The notes under the pieces are model-generated. The model was not told the origin of the DNA. It made no database searches and saw only the letters and a list, made by a program, of their open reading frames with translations. From NCBI GenBank assembly GCA_022495995.1, contig JAFEMH010002494.1, positions 124,001 to 188,000 on the forward strand: DNA of 64,000 nt. The letters are read 5' to 3'. How positions within the stretch are numbered: position 1 is the stretch's first letter; the number at the start of each line of letters is the position of its first letter. This DNA comes from Adenophora triphylla var. japonica (lineage: Eukaryota; Streptophyta; Magnoliopsida; Asterales; Campanulaceae). Shown here piece by piece: positions 1-9,853 of this stretch. A program made the translations under genes and the position numbers.

Positions 1-552
1 AAGCCGGCAAATAACAAGCTCGTCTTGTCGCCCCGTGCAAAAATCTTGAAGGACGGAGTACGAGATGGTTGGACGAACTCCCTTCGCTCTCTCGGGCGCA
101 CGCACAACCACCCTGTGGGGCCTACGGGGGAAACCCCATTTGCTCTGGCCTATGGCTCTGAGGCCATGGCTCCCGCCAAGCTTCAGCTTCCTACAGACCG
201 AGTGGCTCTCTACGACGTCGAAAAGAACATACACAACAGACAGGTCGACCTAGACCTTGTGGACGAGCGAAGATTGGACGCCCAATTGAGAATGGAAAAT
301 TACAAGAAAAGAACCAAGGCGTACCACGATAAAAAAGTGAAGAGAAGGTTTTTTAAGGTCGACGATCACGTCCTCAGAAAAATCGAAGCAACAGGACTTA
401 AGGCCCGACAAAACAAGCTTTCTCCCAATTGGGAAGGACCATACATCGTCACCAGTGTGGTCAGAGAAGGAACCTACCGTCTATCCAAGCCAAACGGCGA
501 GCAGCTAAAGCACCCGTGGCACGCTAATCATCTCACGAAGTATTACTTCTGA
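1..552 (+). pseudogene. Integrase C-terminal part of element A (5'-truncated by the window)
   Basis: The integrase inserts retrotransposon cDNA into the chromosome. The reading frame contains TPFALAYGSEAM, the conserved end of the Ty3/gypsy integrase core, then LDLVDERRLDAQ, and an SH3-like tail with KLSPNWEGPYIV. It ends in HANHLTKYYF and a stop at 550-552. This tail matches Tat-type integrases without a chromodomain; the same blocks recur in Tat-2 at 45590-46010. The first 120 or so bases appear out of frame: residues expected before the TPFAL block are recognisable in another frame (65-253). The copy is therefore probably frameshifted. The catalytic DDE residues lie upstream of the window. 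Confidence 0.75.
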
Positions 553-1070
553 GATCGTCGTCAACACTCAGCGCCCTCAGGGCATCATACTTGTGGTTCT
601 TATGTAACTTTTTCATTGTCATTTTTCGAGGATTTTGGAAGTTTGTAAGGGATAATCTATAAATCCCAGAAGTCTTAAAAAGTAATCGAGTTGTCAATGT
701 ACGATTGTTGATCGAAAATTATCAATTGAAACTCGTCACTTCACTGAACTTCGTCCGTTACAAACTCAAGAAGCTTAGAACGGTTGAAGCTTGACTTCGA
801 CCCTTACAACCACTGTGATCAAGTATAAAGATCAGTCGAAGCAAAGACTTTGACACTTGCACTCACTTTAGCCAAATATAAAGGTTAGACGAAGCCAGAC
901 TTCGTCGTATGCTATAACAGAATATGACGACTCGTCCATAGAATCTCGCCTATGAGCAAAGATCTACAGACCTTCGTACTATTCCTACGAGCCATTGAGA
1001 AGTTGAGAAAATACAAGGTTGAACAAAGGTCGTCCACATTAGGACGACCCAAGTTCTGGTCATCACTTAC
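553..1070 (+). other. 3' non-coding region of element A, left of the Tat-1 insertion
   Basis: No convincing coding sequence is present. It holds loosely repeated motifs with a tataaag core (about 823-890) and ends in CTTAC at 1066-1070, the target duplication of Tat-1. The element A sequence resumes at 16148. Confidence 0.6.
1066..1070. repeat. Target-site duplication of Tat-1, left copy (CTTAC)
   Basis: CTTAC directly precedes the LTR start TGTAAGTACC at 1071 and is repeated at 16143-16147 directly after the right LTR. Five bases is the usual size for Ty3/gypsy integration. Confidence 0.9.
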
Positions 1071-1260
1071 TGTAAGTACCCAAATCTGGCTCATGCCTTC
1101 CGGTTAATTTTCCCGGCAATTCCGGTAATTTTTCCGGTAATTCCCCGGATTTTCCTAAAGTTCCGGAACAATTCCGGAACTGTTCCAAGCCTTTTAAGGG
1201 CTGAAGGAAATGCTTGGTGATTAAGAAACACGTTTTTCTTAATCCCAAAACCCTTCTAGA

Positions 1261-1491
1261 AGACTGCCACCTTGCATGTTTCTAGAAGAATCCAGAAGTG
1301 GCTACTTATGTCGTGCGACATAACCAGCCAGGAAGAGTTCTAGAACCATGCCACCTTGCATGTTTCTAGAAGAATCCAGAAGTGGCTACTTATGTCGTGC
1401 GACATAACCAGCCAGGAAGAGTTCTAGAACCATGCCACCTTGCATGTTTCTAGAAGGAAAACGGTTATGGCTTATCATGTCGTGCGACATA
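1261..1491 (+). repeat. 84-bp tandem repeat in the Tat-1 U3 region, about 2.5 copies
   Basis: Each unit holds TGCCACCTTGCATGTTTCTA and a copy of the palindrome TATGTCGTGCGACATA (1307-1322, 1391-1406, and CATGTCGTGCGACATA near 1476-1491). Its place upstream of the TATA box makes it a candidate enhancer array. The right LTR has the same array at about 14225-14460. Confidence 0.8.
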
Positions 1492-1512
1492 ACAAGCCCA
1501 TGCAGTGTACTC

Positions 1513-1520
1513 TATAAATA
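1513..1520 (+). promoter_or_regulatory. TATA box of the Tat-1 5' LTR
   Basis: TATAAATA is followed by GAGGCC and a pyrimidine-rich leader, typical of a plant core promoter. The right LTR has the same box at 14478-14485. It should drive transcription of the element. Confidence 0.75.
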
Positions 1521-3183
1521 GAGGCCTTCACCTCTCATTTTACACACACCTCCTCCACCCTCGCCCCCTCTATAGGGAATACGCTCCGTAAGCCTCCTCT
1601 CTCCTCACATACCCCCAAATCACCTCAATCCTCCCAAACTAATCACACACACACTTCCCACACACACACACACTTCCTATACATCAAGAACTCGAGGTTC
1701 TCAAGGATCCAAGGCTCGAACTCGCCTCCTGAGGAGGACGCTAAAAGGCTCCTATACCTAACTTGATATAGGAGTTGTGGATCTTCAAGGGTAACGAGTT
1801 TCTACCCCTTTTCCACTCTCTATTTTCCTTTGAATATGAAATCTATGTGTTACATGCATTGATAATGTAGTATTCTCGATTAAAGTTGCATGCTTTAGCT
1901 TCATATTACCTGCATCCACATTTTATTTCATTACATTTCATATAAAATCTCCGTTTTGACTTGGTTTTGCATGAACACTCAAGATGAGCGTGGATCCCTC
2001 ATATCCACACCCTCTTGAAGTGTTCATTATTGATAAACATGCTCCCCGAGATTTGTTTGTGAAGTAACTTGACCATTTTGGTGCCTTGTTACCTCTCGCA
2101 AATCTACCAGTAAAGCCTCTCGCAAATGGCTAGTTATGTCACGCGACATAGGCACCTATGTCACGCGACATAAGTAGCCGCTGTAAGCTTCACAGCTTCA
2201 AGCCGTAATCCGATGTTAACCCCCATAATGCTAATACCTGATGTTTAGATAATATCTATGTACATAATATGTCATCTTTTTATTAAAATACCATTCTCAT
2301 ACATAAAGGTGCATCCTTTGCACCAAAATCCCATTTTTCATGCATTAAAATCATTCCTTTTCCATTTAAAATCCCTTTTCACATTAAAGATGCACTCTTT
2401 GTACAAAAATCATTTCTTAACATAAAAAGCACTCATTTGCAATCAAATGCATCATTTTCAAACCAAAAAGTCATCTTTTCACTAAAGTATCATTTTTACA
2501 TGCATTCCCCCATGTCCCCATTAGCAACCTTGGAACGGACCGGTGTAAAAGATCCTATCTTTACATCGTTCCTTCCATTAAAAGGTTCATGACTTTTTTA
2601 GAAAAGGATAACCTTGAATCCTATATCTCCAATTATCGCTTAAGAAAGAGTATGAAGCCTCTATACGAGCTCGACCGTCTTAAAGCGTAGGATTGATGGG
2701 CTAAGGACATTCCTTCCTAAAGAACCTCATCTTTGACCATAAAGAGAGACATTATCTCGATCACGCAAGTCCCGAGGGTCCCGAGGTTAAAATGCGATGA
2801 TCACAAGTCATAAGATGAGGATGGGATCATAATCCCAAATACATAAAATCCAAGGAATCCCGAGCGACAACCAACAAATGGTTTGTACGTCCGGAAGACA
2901 ACTTGGGACATTCCCCCCCTTATTTTCAAACACATGCACACAAAGAAAGCACGCAAGCAAGCACGATTAATGAAATCTTGGGAGACTTGCTCCGGCAAGG
3001 CACTTTGGGTGAACGCCAAACGTTCTTCCCAAGGGGTAACTTAACCTCCGAACCCAAGTAAAAACCTTTTTTTCAAAGTTTTGAGGTAATCAAAATGGCG
3101 TGGCGACTCCGTTTTTCAAATAACTCGGATGTCTTCAAACTCGTGTGAATCCAACACAAAATTTGGGCACCACATTCACAGTT

Positions 3184-3201
3184 TGGCGACTCCGCTGGGG
3201 A
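3184..3201 (+). promoter_or_regulatory. Primer-binding site of Tat-1
   Basis: TGGCGACTCCGCTGGGGA lies 3 bases after the LTR end and is the tRNA primer site used by Tat/Ogre-type elements, from memory a tRNA-Arg type. The identical 18 bases occur in Tat-2 (38530-38547) and in reverse in Tat-3 (55337-55354), so all three belong to one lineage. Confidence 0.85.
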
Positions 3202-4789
3202 TAACCCAAAGGAGAAAAGCTTTTATTTTCAAAACAAAAATCGATACTCGGTATATAGGTGGAAACCACTTACCCTTCCTGTACACTCCCTGACGTGGGA
3301 GTTGGGATAACCAGTGGTTTAACAATCCACGTACCAGTATCCCTTTTCCAAAAAACAATTTTGAAAAAAAAAATATAAAAGAAAGCTTTTCCCTTTGAGC
3401 GGGTTAGACTCCCATCGCCGATTTCATTAATCGTGCTTGCTTTCTTTATCATGCATTGCATCATTTGCATCTTGGAATCTGTGCATACTTTGAAACGGGA
3501 AATAACCCGAAAAATAGCAAAGGAGTGGAACCTGGAAAATTGATCCATGCGCAGACGGCTCAATCCTCATCGATTCTCGACCGGCGACCTCGCTGGCAAT
3601 TCCACCAGAAAATCATGGTTAATCCGGGCAAACCTAGCAGCCTTGGGGCTATTCAGCTCCATGACCGACTGGGCTCCTTAAAATTTACGTGCTTATGTGT
3701 TGCATTTTCCCCGTCCCGAAAATCATTCCTTTAAAACACATTTCGAAAATCTCTCGTTTTAACTCAAAAAGGAACATTTTTAGGAGACCGCACACTACGC
3801 GCACCCGATATATCCCGTACACTTTTGCACGCACGTCCTTCAAACCCGAGGGTGGTTCCACTGCAGTCACGGACAGCCTTACGATGCTCCCGGCGCGCAC
3901 GGAATCATCCCAACCTCCCCACGGGCAACAAAGGTCGACCAATGCACAGTCCGTGTCACACATTTCAAAAAACCGTGACTTTTTGGTTGGTTTTTGGTCT
4001 AGTTCGTGTCATATAGCCCAGTTGCATACCCACGTAAAGGTCAAGCCTTAGCTCATAACGGAAGCCAAGATTTCTCGCTCAAGCGAGATTCTGCCGAAAT
4101 TCCGACAAGGAAAAAATCGGTGGGATCTTGACTCCGACATTGACTATTGACCTTGACCCGCACGGAATGCGTAAGAGTCAAGACCGAGTCTTTGCCAAAA
4201 AAAATCAAAAGATCTTTCGCTCAAGCGAAGCTCTGCCAAAATTCCGGCGAGGAAAAATTGGCAAGATCTTGACCGGCATTGACTTCGATTCTGACTCACG
4301 CCCTGCGTATGCAACGAAGTTCAATGTGACACTGTGTCATCCGGCTTTTGCCGCCCGACCCATGCCTATTATTCTCTCGGACATTACCGAAGGTCAGAAA
4401 CCGTCATTCGCTCAAGCGAAACTCTGCCAAAACTCTGTTAAGGCAAAGAGACGAGACTTTCCCTGTATTGCCTTGACAATAATCCGCATCGCTCGTGCGT
4501 TGAAAGGTCCTATGACCCGCTAGACCCGATAGGAGCGTTCTTTACTCTCGGTCGGTGGGATCCGCGTGCCCTATAGGACCCTCGCCCGGGCCGTCCACCC
4601 CGGGAGGTCGAAATACAGGTGGAATACGAGGGGCTTATAGACGTAGTGACGGAACCCACCGATCCAGATCTAGAGTAGTTGTGAAAAAGAAGGGCGTAAC
4701 CCCTTTTCCAACCAATTAGAGATTACTAAAAGACATTGTTTTAAGTACACTTGAACAATTAGTGTAATCATTATTGCATGTTCCTATCT

Positions 4790-5105
4790 CTCGAAATCCC
4801 TAATCGAGACCTTTTCGGTCCGATCTCCGTTTTCCTCATCCCGACCTTTCATGGTCAAATCCCTAATCGAGATCTTTTCGGTCCGATCTCCGTTTTCCTT
4901 ATCCCTACCTTTCATGGTCAAACCCTAATCGAGACCTCTTCGGTCCGATTTTTGATTTTCTTGTCCCGACCTTTCATGGTCAATCTCTAATCGAGACCTC
5001 CTCGGTCCGATCTCCGATTTCCCGACTCGACCTTTCATGGTCAAATCCTTAATCGTGACCCCCTTCGGTCCGATCTCTACTTCCAATCTTGACCTTTCAA
5101 GGTCT
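4790..5105 (+). repeat. Minisatellite in the Tat-1 leader, about 62-bp unit, five copies
   Basis: The unit contains CTAATCGAGACC, TTCGGTCCGATCTCC and GACCTTTCATGGTCAAA. Copies start near 4795, 4858, 4921, 4984 and 5046 and diverge by small substitutions and indels. The array is read through as an open frame (4778-4990), but that frame is only the repeat translated and has no protein features. Confidence 0.9.
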
Positions 5106-5194
5106 CATCTTTTCCGATCAATTAGGATTAGGAGAAAATGCGTTTCGAGCAAAAGTTAAAGCGATAAGGGCATGTTACTTGAGCCTTCAAATTC

Positions 5195-5280
5195 TAAACA
5201 CTTACCTTCGAGTCTAAACCTTACCTATCCCCGAGTCTAAACCTTACCTATCCCCGAGTCTAAACCTTGCCTATCCCTTT
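5195..5280 (+). repeat. Short tandem repeat, about 24-bp unit, three copies
   Basis: The unit reads CGAGTCTAAACCTTACCTAT plus CCC and is repeated head to tail. It sits between the leader minisatellite and the gag remnant of Tat-1. Confidence 0.75.
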
Positions 5281-5612
5281 CCCGCAGCCGAAAAAGAAGT
5301 GAGCGAGAGTACCGGGTCGCCGGCTTTTCGCCGTACAGCCATCGCCTCGTAGAGTCGAATGGCGATTTGACAGAAACAAGAGGGTATGGGAAATCGATGA
5401 TTAGAAGGAAGAGTTAGTCCCGGCTTTGGAAAATGCCCAAGGATCATGAAGAGCAGCTGTCATTGCTCATCGGTGCTCTTCGCCGCAATGGAATCCAAGT
5501 AACAATTGAGTCCAACTGCTTCTCTGGTAGTGGTCGAAGATGAGACTCCGTAAGTAGCCATCTCAGCCTCCCCACCTATAACCAATACCTTCCTCCATCC
5601 ACATATGATCCC

Positions 5613-6737
5613 TTGCCAAGGACCACTTCTCCTCGCCCTTTCCAACATCCCACCATCGTGGCCCCATTGCCCTCGCCTTCTCGTAACGGATTGGATTTCA
5701 CCCCACTTATCCCTCGCCTCAAAGAATACCGCGCTTATGCTCCAACCTCACATAATCGCCTGAGATATGTGGCTATGTTCAAGCCCCTATACCCGCCCGA
5801 ATGCGATCATGAGTTGCCAAAGGATGAACCGAAGCTAGTCGTTACCTACCGGACTTAATGAATTCACCCGTCGCCCGCTACTACAAGTCCTCGTTGCGCG
5901 CTCCGTAGCCCAAGAGTCCCCGTTGACCCCTATGTGGCAATGTTGATGGAGCAAGTGAAACAGATGCAAGAGAAGCTTGACCTCATGATGAGTATCAATA
6001 CTCCCTTGACCCAAGATGTCGGACCAGGCAAGGAAATGACTCCACCGAGCATAACCCAATACCAAGCAAAGAACCGTACGGCTCAAAGCACCGCACCTCA
6101 CAAAGGAAAGAATGTCACAGCCTTCCTTCACCCAAATCCAACAAAGGGAACCAATTGGACAATGGGAATCGAGTCTTGAGAATAACAAGGTCCCCCGAAA
6201 ACCTCGCTCCTTTCACTTTAACAATACGTAGATGCCTTTAAGCAAGATTCTCGAAGAGCTAGTGAAAGAAAAACCGATAAAGCCACCGGAGAATTGGAAG
6301 CCCAGAACCCCGATTCGGTTGGATGAGTCCAAGCATTGCCTTTTCCATCAATACCATGGGCACGACACTGATGATTGCACCTATTTGAGGCATGAGATCC
6401 AAAAGTTGATAGAAGATGGGAAGCTTGATAACCTCCATGGGCCAAAGACAAAGTTATGACAAGAGGTCAATTCAAGAAGTGCAAGGTCCAAAACGCGCCC
6501 GATGATTTTGGGATGCCCATGAGCAAAGTTTTCAACGATTTGGTGAAACAAAGCCTTCTCACACCTCTCGAGAATCATAAGCCAAGAAACCCAAGTAGAG
6601 TTGACAGACCAAGTTCTCGTGAGTACCACAAGCATTATGGTCATGTGACGCATACAATGGATCTCAAGAAAGAAATTCAAGGGCCGATCTACGAAGGAAA
6701 GCTCAAGCTCCCCGGGCCCCCAACCCGCGAAGAGTAG
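5613..6737 (+). pseudogene. Tat-1 gag remnant (nucleocapsid-type knuckles)
   Basis: Gag forms the virus-like particle and packages element RNA. Three open pieces (5613-5858, 5934-6179, 6232-6737) are separated by stops or frameshifts. The third contains CLFHQYHGHDTDDC, a CX2HX4HX4C knuckle followed by YLRHEIQKLIEDGKL, the usual end of Tat-type Gag. A second, diverged copy of the same block follows (6456-6737, with EYHKHYGHVTHTMDLKKEIQ) and has lost its cysteines, so this part of gag appears internally duplicated. A long A-run (about 6763-6794) follows. No protease or reverse transcriptase is found after it. Confidence 0.75.
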
Positions 6738-6758
6738 CTAGACTAGGGTTTACCTATC

Positions 6759-6797
<39 letters not shown>

Positions 6798-7249
6798 AAA
6801 AATAGTCTCTCAGTCGACCTTCGTAGGTTCTAGTACTTTTTCCTTTCAATCAAGTCCTCTATGGACATTGTAATGAATCTTCAATTTTCTATAAAAAGTC
6901 TTCTTCTTTTCTTGCTAGACTTAAGACATTATTTGCACACCTACATTACATTTAATGAAATGGTTTTATTTTATATGATCACTTGCATTGCTCCACAAAT
7001 AATCTCTCGAAATAATTCACGTTCCGATTAATCAGTGTGAGAAAGTCAACTAATGCCATCAAGCCATACACTTTCCTCACCCCACAAAAGGCCTTCATCA
7101 AAGCCATACACTTTCCCAAACCATGTCCACCTTCATCTTGACCAAGTCAACGACGGCGACAACATCAAGGAACGACAAAAAAAAAAAGGCCACTCAGCTT
7201 CGAAAGATTGACCCCGTGTCGACGACAACCTAGGGGCTTGGCTTAGACT

Positions 7250-9853
7250 TCAAGGGTATCAAGAATGTTCTGCCAGGCTCGCCTTGGTCCCTGGTGCTCT
7301 AGAAAATAAAAAAGAAAAAGAAAAATGTGTGTAGTGCAAAAGAGTAATATCCACTAGACCGAAAATCCCAAAAAGGGCGCCTAGGCAAAAACAAAGGTTG
7401 CACATATATAAAAAAAAAAAAGAAGAAATCTTGGTGCAAAAAGAGTAATGCCCAACTAGGCCGAAAATCCCAAAAAAGGGCGGTCTAGGCAAAAACATGG
7501 TTGCACATAAAAATAAAAGAAAAATGAGGCCAAGGACCCAAAGCTACCAATCAAAAGCTTGACGGACAGTGCAAGACCAAAGCTCAAAAATGAAAGTTGT
7601 CGACAACAATGGGGCGGTCGAAGCAAAAGAAGAAGCATTTCATAAGCCTTTAGGCATATGCAAGTCCTTTCTCCCCCAATGAAAGACGAGAATCAGAAAG
7701 CTATTAAAGCAGCCGTCCAAGAATGACTTGGTCAAGGAATCATCCCGAGGCCCATGCCTCATCATCCAGTCTTCTCATCCTAGCCTTTTCACTAAAGGAA
7801 CCACAAACCCCATTTCCCAAAACAGTTCGGCCAAGGCCGAACTACGGCGACCTGAGCTCCTCACAATGAGGGGAACGTAGGCAACCAAAGAATGGTCCTG
7901 GCCATAAGCATATCCAAATTACCGAAAACCCGGTCTCATCAAATGACCTCTCCCATGGACACAAATAATCCTTAAAACCCGGTCTCATCAATGACCTCCT
8001 TATACACAAACCTTTCTTTCACACCCAGCCAACCTTGATCCGCGACATTGGTTGACTTTCTCCTCATGATTAATAAGAATGTTTGTTCATATTGAGATTA
8101 GTGGTTGAATAACCCGAACATTAATAAAGGGTTTTAAGCAATCTTGTGATCATTGTAAATAAAGCAAGTTTTCAGATGTCTTGACAAGTCTTCTTTTTCT
8201 ACATTTTAGGAAAGATAGAGCTAAACACTAATTTTCTATCAGCAGGGGCTTCCATACACTTTTACCAACCTTTCTACGCTTATGCTCTCTCAAAAGAGTC
8301 AAACCTAAAGCGAGTTTTTGTGCCTACGTCAAATAAGGCCGTCAAAATAACACAAAATCGGGAGCTATTCCCACCTTTCGAAAAATATGCCCCTGCATGT
8401 ATATATCCTCCTAAAAGTTCTTCTCTTCGTCCACATCTTCTTAAGGTTGACTGAGTGACTAAAAAAAAAAAGAAAATAAAAAAAAAAAAAGGAAAAGGAT
8501 AGGTTTTCCCTCTTCTGCTACAATTCGCATTAGGGCTGCCTCGAAACTCTCCAAGGTTGGGACTTTGTCAAAGCGTTCCTTTAAACTGGGGCTTCTTTAG
8601 CCATGTTTAGGGTTCATATCGGGTTCTTCACTAGGTCCCTAGATGGATTCAGTCTTGGTCAGATCAACTTCAGAATCACGTTCGCAATACCAATCAGATT
8701 GGATTTTTGTTAGGTCACTGTGATCGGGCTTCGCCAAGTCACTTCGCTTGCTCACCATTCAACCGGGCTTTGCCAAATGAAAGGATCTTTCCTGGCTTTA
8801 GTAAGACATGGGGTTTTGCGAAAGTTTTTCCTCCGACCGAGCTCCGATAAGTCACATCCATCCCTAGAAGAAAGGTTTGGTCACTCCAACATCTCGCTGT
8901 TGTAAAAGCCTGTCGCATCGCCTTCAAGCGCCGTAGTTTAAGAAAAGGACCTTAGTCAAGACCCGAGGTTTAAACCCGCCTCATCCCCAAGAAGGAATTC
9001 TCGTCCACGTTGACAACAAAGAATAGCTTCACCCGCACCCAAGGGATACAACCCCACCCGTTTGAAACCCGTCTCAAACAATTCCCAAATACATTCCATA
9101 TGTATATCCAAACCCAGCCCCTACCATGTTTCCAAGAAAAATCACCCCTAGGCTCAAGTAACGTGCCAATTGCTAATGATAACATTTTCTCCCAAAAGTG
9201 CCTTCGAGATAACTCTAGGCGACAGCTTCCTAATTGTCAAAACGCCGAAAATCCTAGACATCATTCCTAACTGTCTAGGTAAAGTTTGAACTACGATCAG
9301 GGCTTGATTCCTCCGGGATACGTAGGTAGCCTTTCATAAAGGTCCATCCATCCGACCACTTTGGTCACCTTTTTCTTCCTCCATTCTCCAATGGTGCGTA
9401 AGCTTTTCATAAAAGTCCAATTTTATGACCATATTGGTCACCCCCTTTGATTTGGAACATTCCTATGAAGGATTGGTTGTTTGACCTCCTAGGTCACCCC
9501 GTTTCCATCCTTATAGGGAGGGACTAATATCTCTTTGCCATTGTCCCAAGGAGGCCAGGTAGGTGACCTCTTTTGGTCACCCAATTCCAACCCGTGTCTG
9601 CGATTCCATTCCAGCCCAAAGGCAATGAAAAGCACGCTTTAGGCTTACTATGTCGCGCGACATAACAAGCCATGTCGTGCGACATAACAAGCCACATCGT
9701 ACATCGACATCGCAGATCCCGTTTTTCCCAGTGGCAATCCCCGACATGTCAAAAGCCGCAAATACCATTCATACACTTCTCAAATGCATAGGGAGGGTTC
9801 ATTTACCCCATATACACCCATGCATTCATTTACAAGTTAAAAATCCATCCAAG
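7250..9853 (+). other. Tat-1 3' region after the deleted pol
   Basis: Two imperfect copies of a block with CCGAAAATCCCAAAAA, GGGCG, CTAGGCAAAAAC and GTTGCAC (about 7355-7405 and 7455-7510) match the sequence straight after integrase in Tat-2 (46065-46115). A later block (9295-9350) has GGGATACGTAGGTAGCC, repeated at 13831 and 13908 and in Tat-2 at 52511 and 53041. No coding function is supported. Confidence 0.65.

Larger units (their letters stand above)
1071..3180 (+). repeat. Tat-1 5' LTR
   Basis: The LTR starts TGTAAGTACC and ends CATTCACA, matching 14044-16142 almost throughout. It holds a TATA box (1513-1520), an 84-bp repeat in about 2.5 copies (about 1261-1490), several 16-bp palindromes and a pyrimidine-rich stretch with CA repeats after the TATA box (1540-1680). 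A copy of the first 11 bases of the primer site occurs at 3101-3111, still inside the LTR. Confidence 0.92.
3202..5612 (+). other. Tat-1 leader region between the primer site and gag
   Basis: There is no intact gene. A block at about 4545-4670 is nearly the same as 39605-39720 in Tat-2; both contain GTGGAATACGAGGGGCTTAT. A 62-bp minisatellite (4790-5105) and a short 24-bp repeat (5195-5280) follow. The conserved block may be the degraded start of gag or an RNA signal such as a packaging site. Confidence 0.6.

Noticed and set aside
2801..3019. 72-residue minus-strand frame, identical to the one at 15763-15981
   Set aside because: The identity reflects only that both lie in the two LTRs of Tat-1; the sequence has no domain and no start context.
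6763..6794. Long A-run as evidence of a LINE or processed pseudogene
   Set aside because: It lies inside Tat-1 directly after gag; no LINE domains or target duplication surround it.
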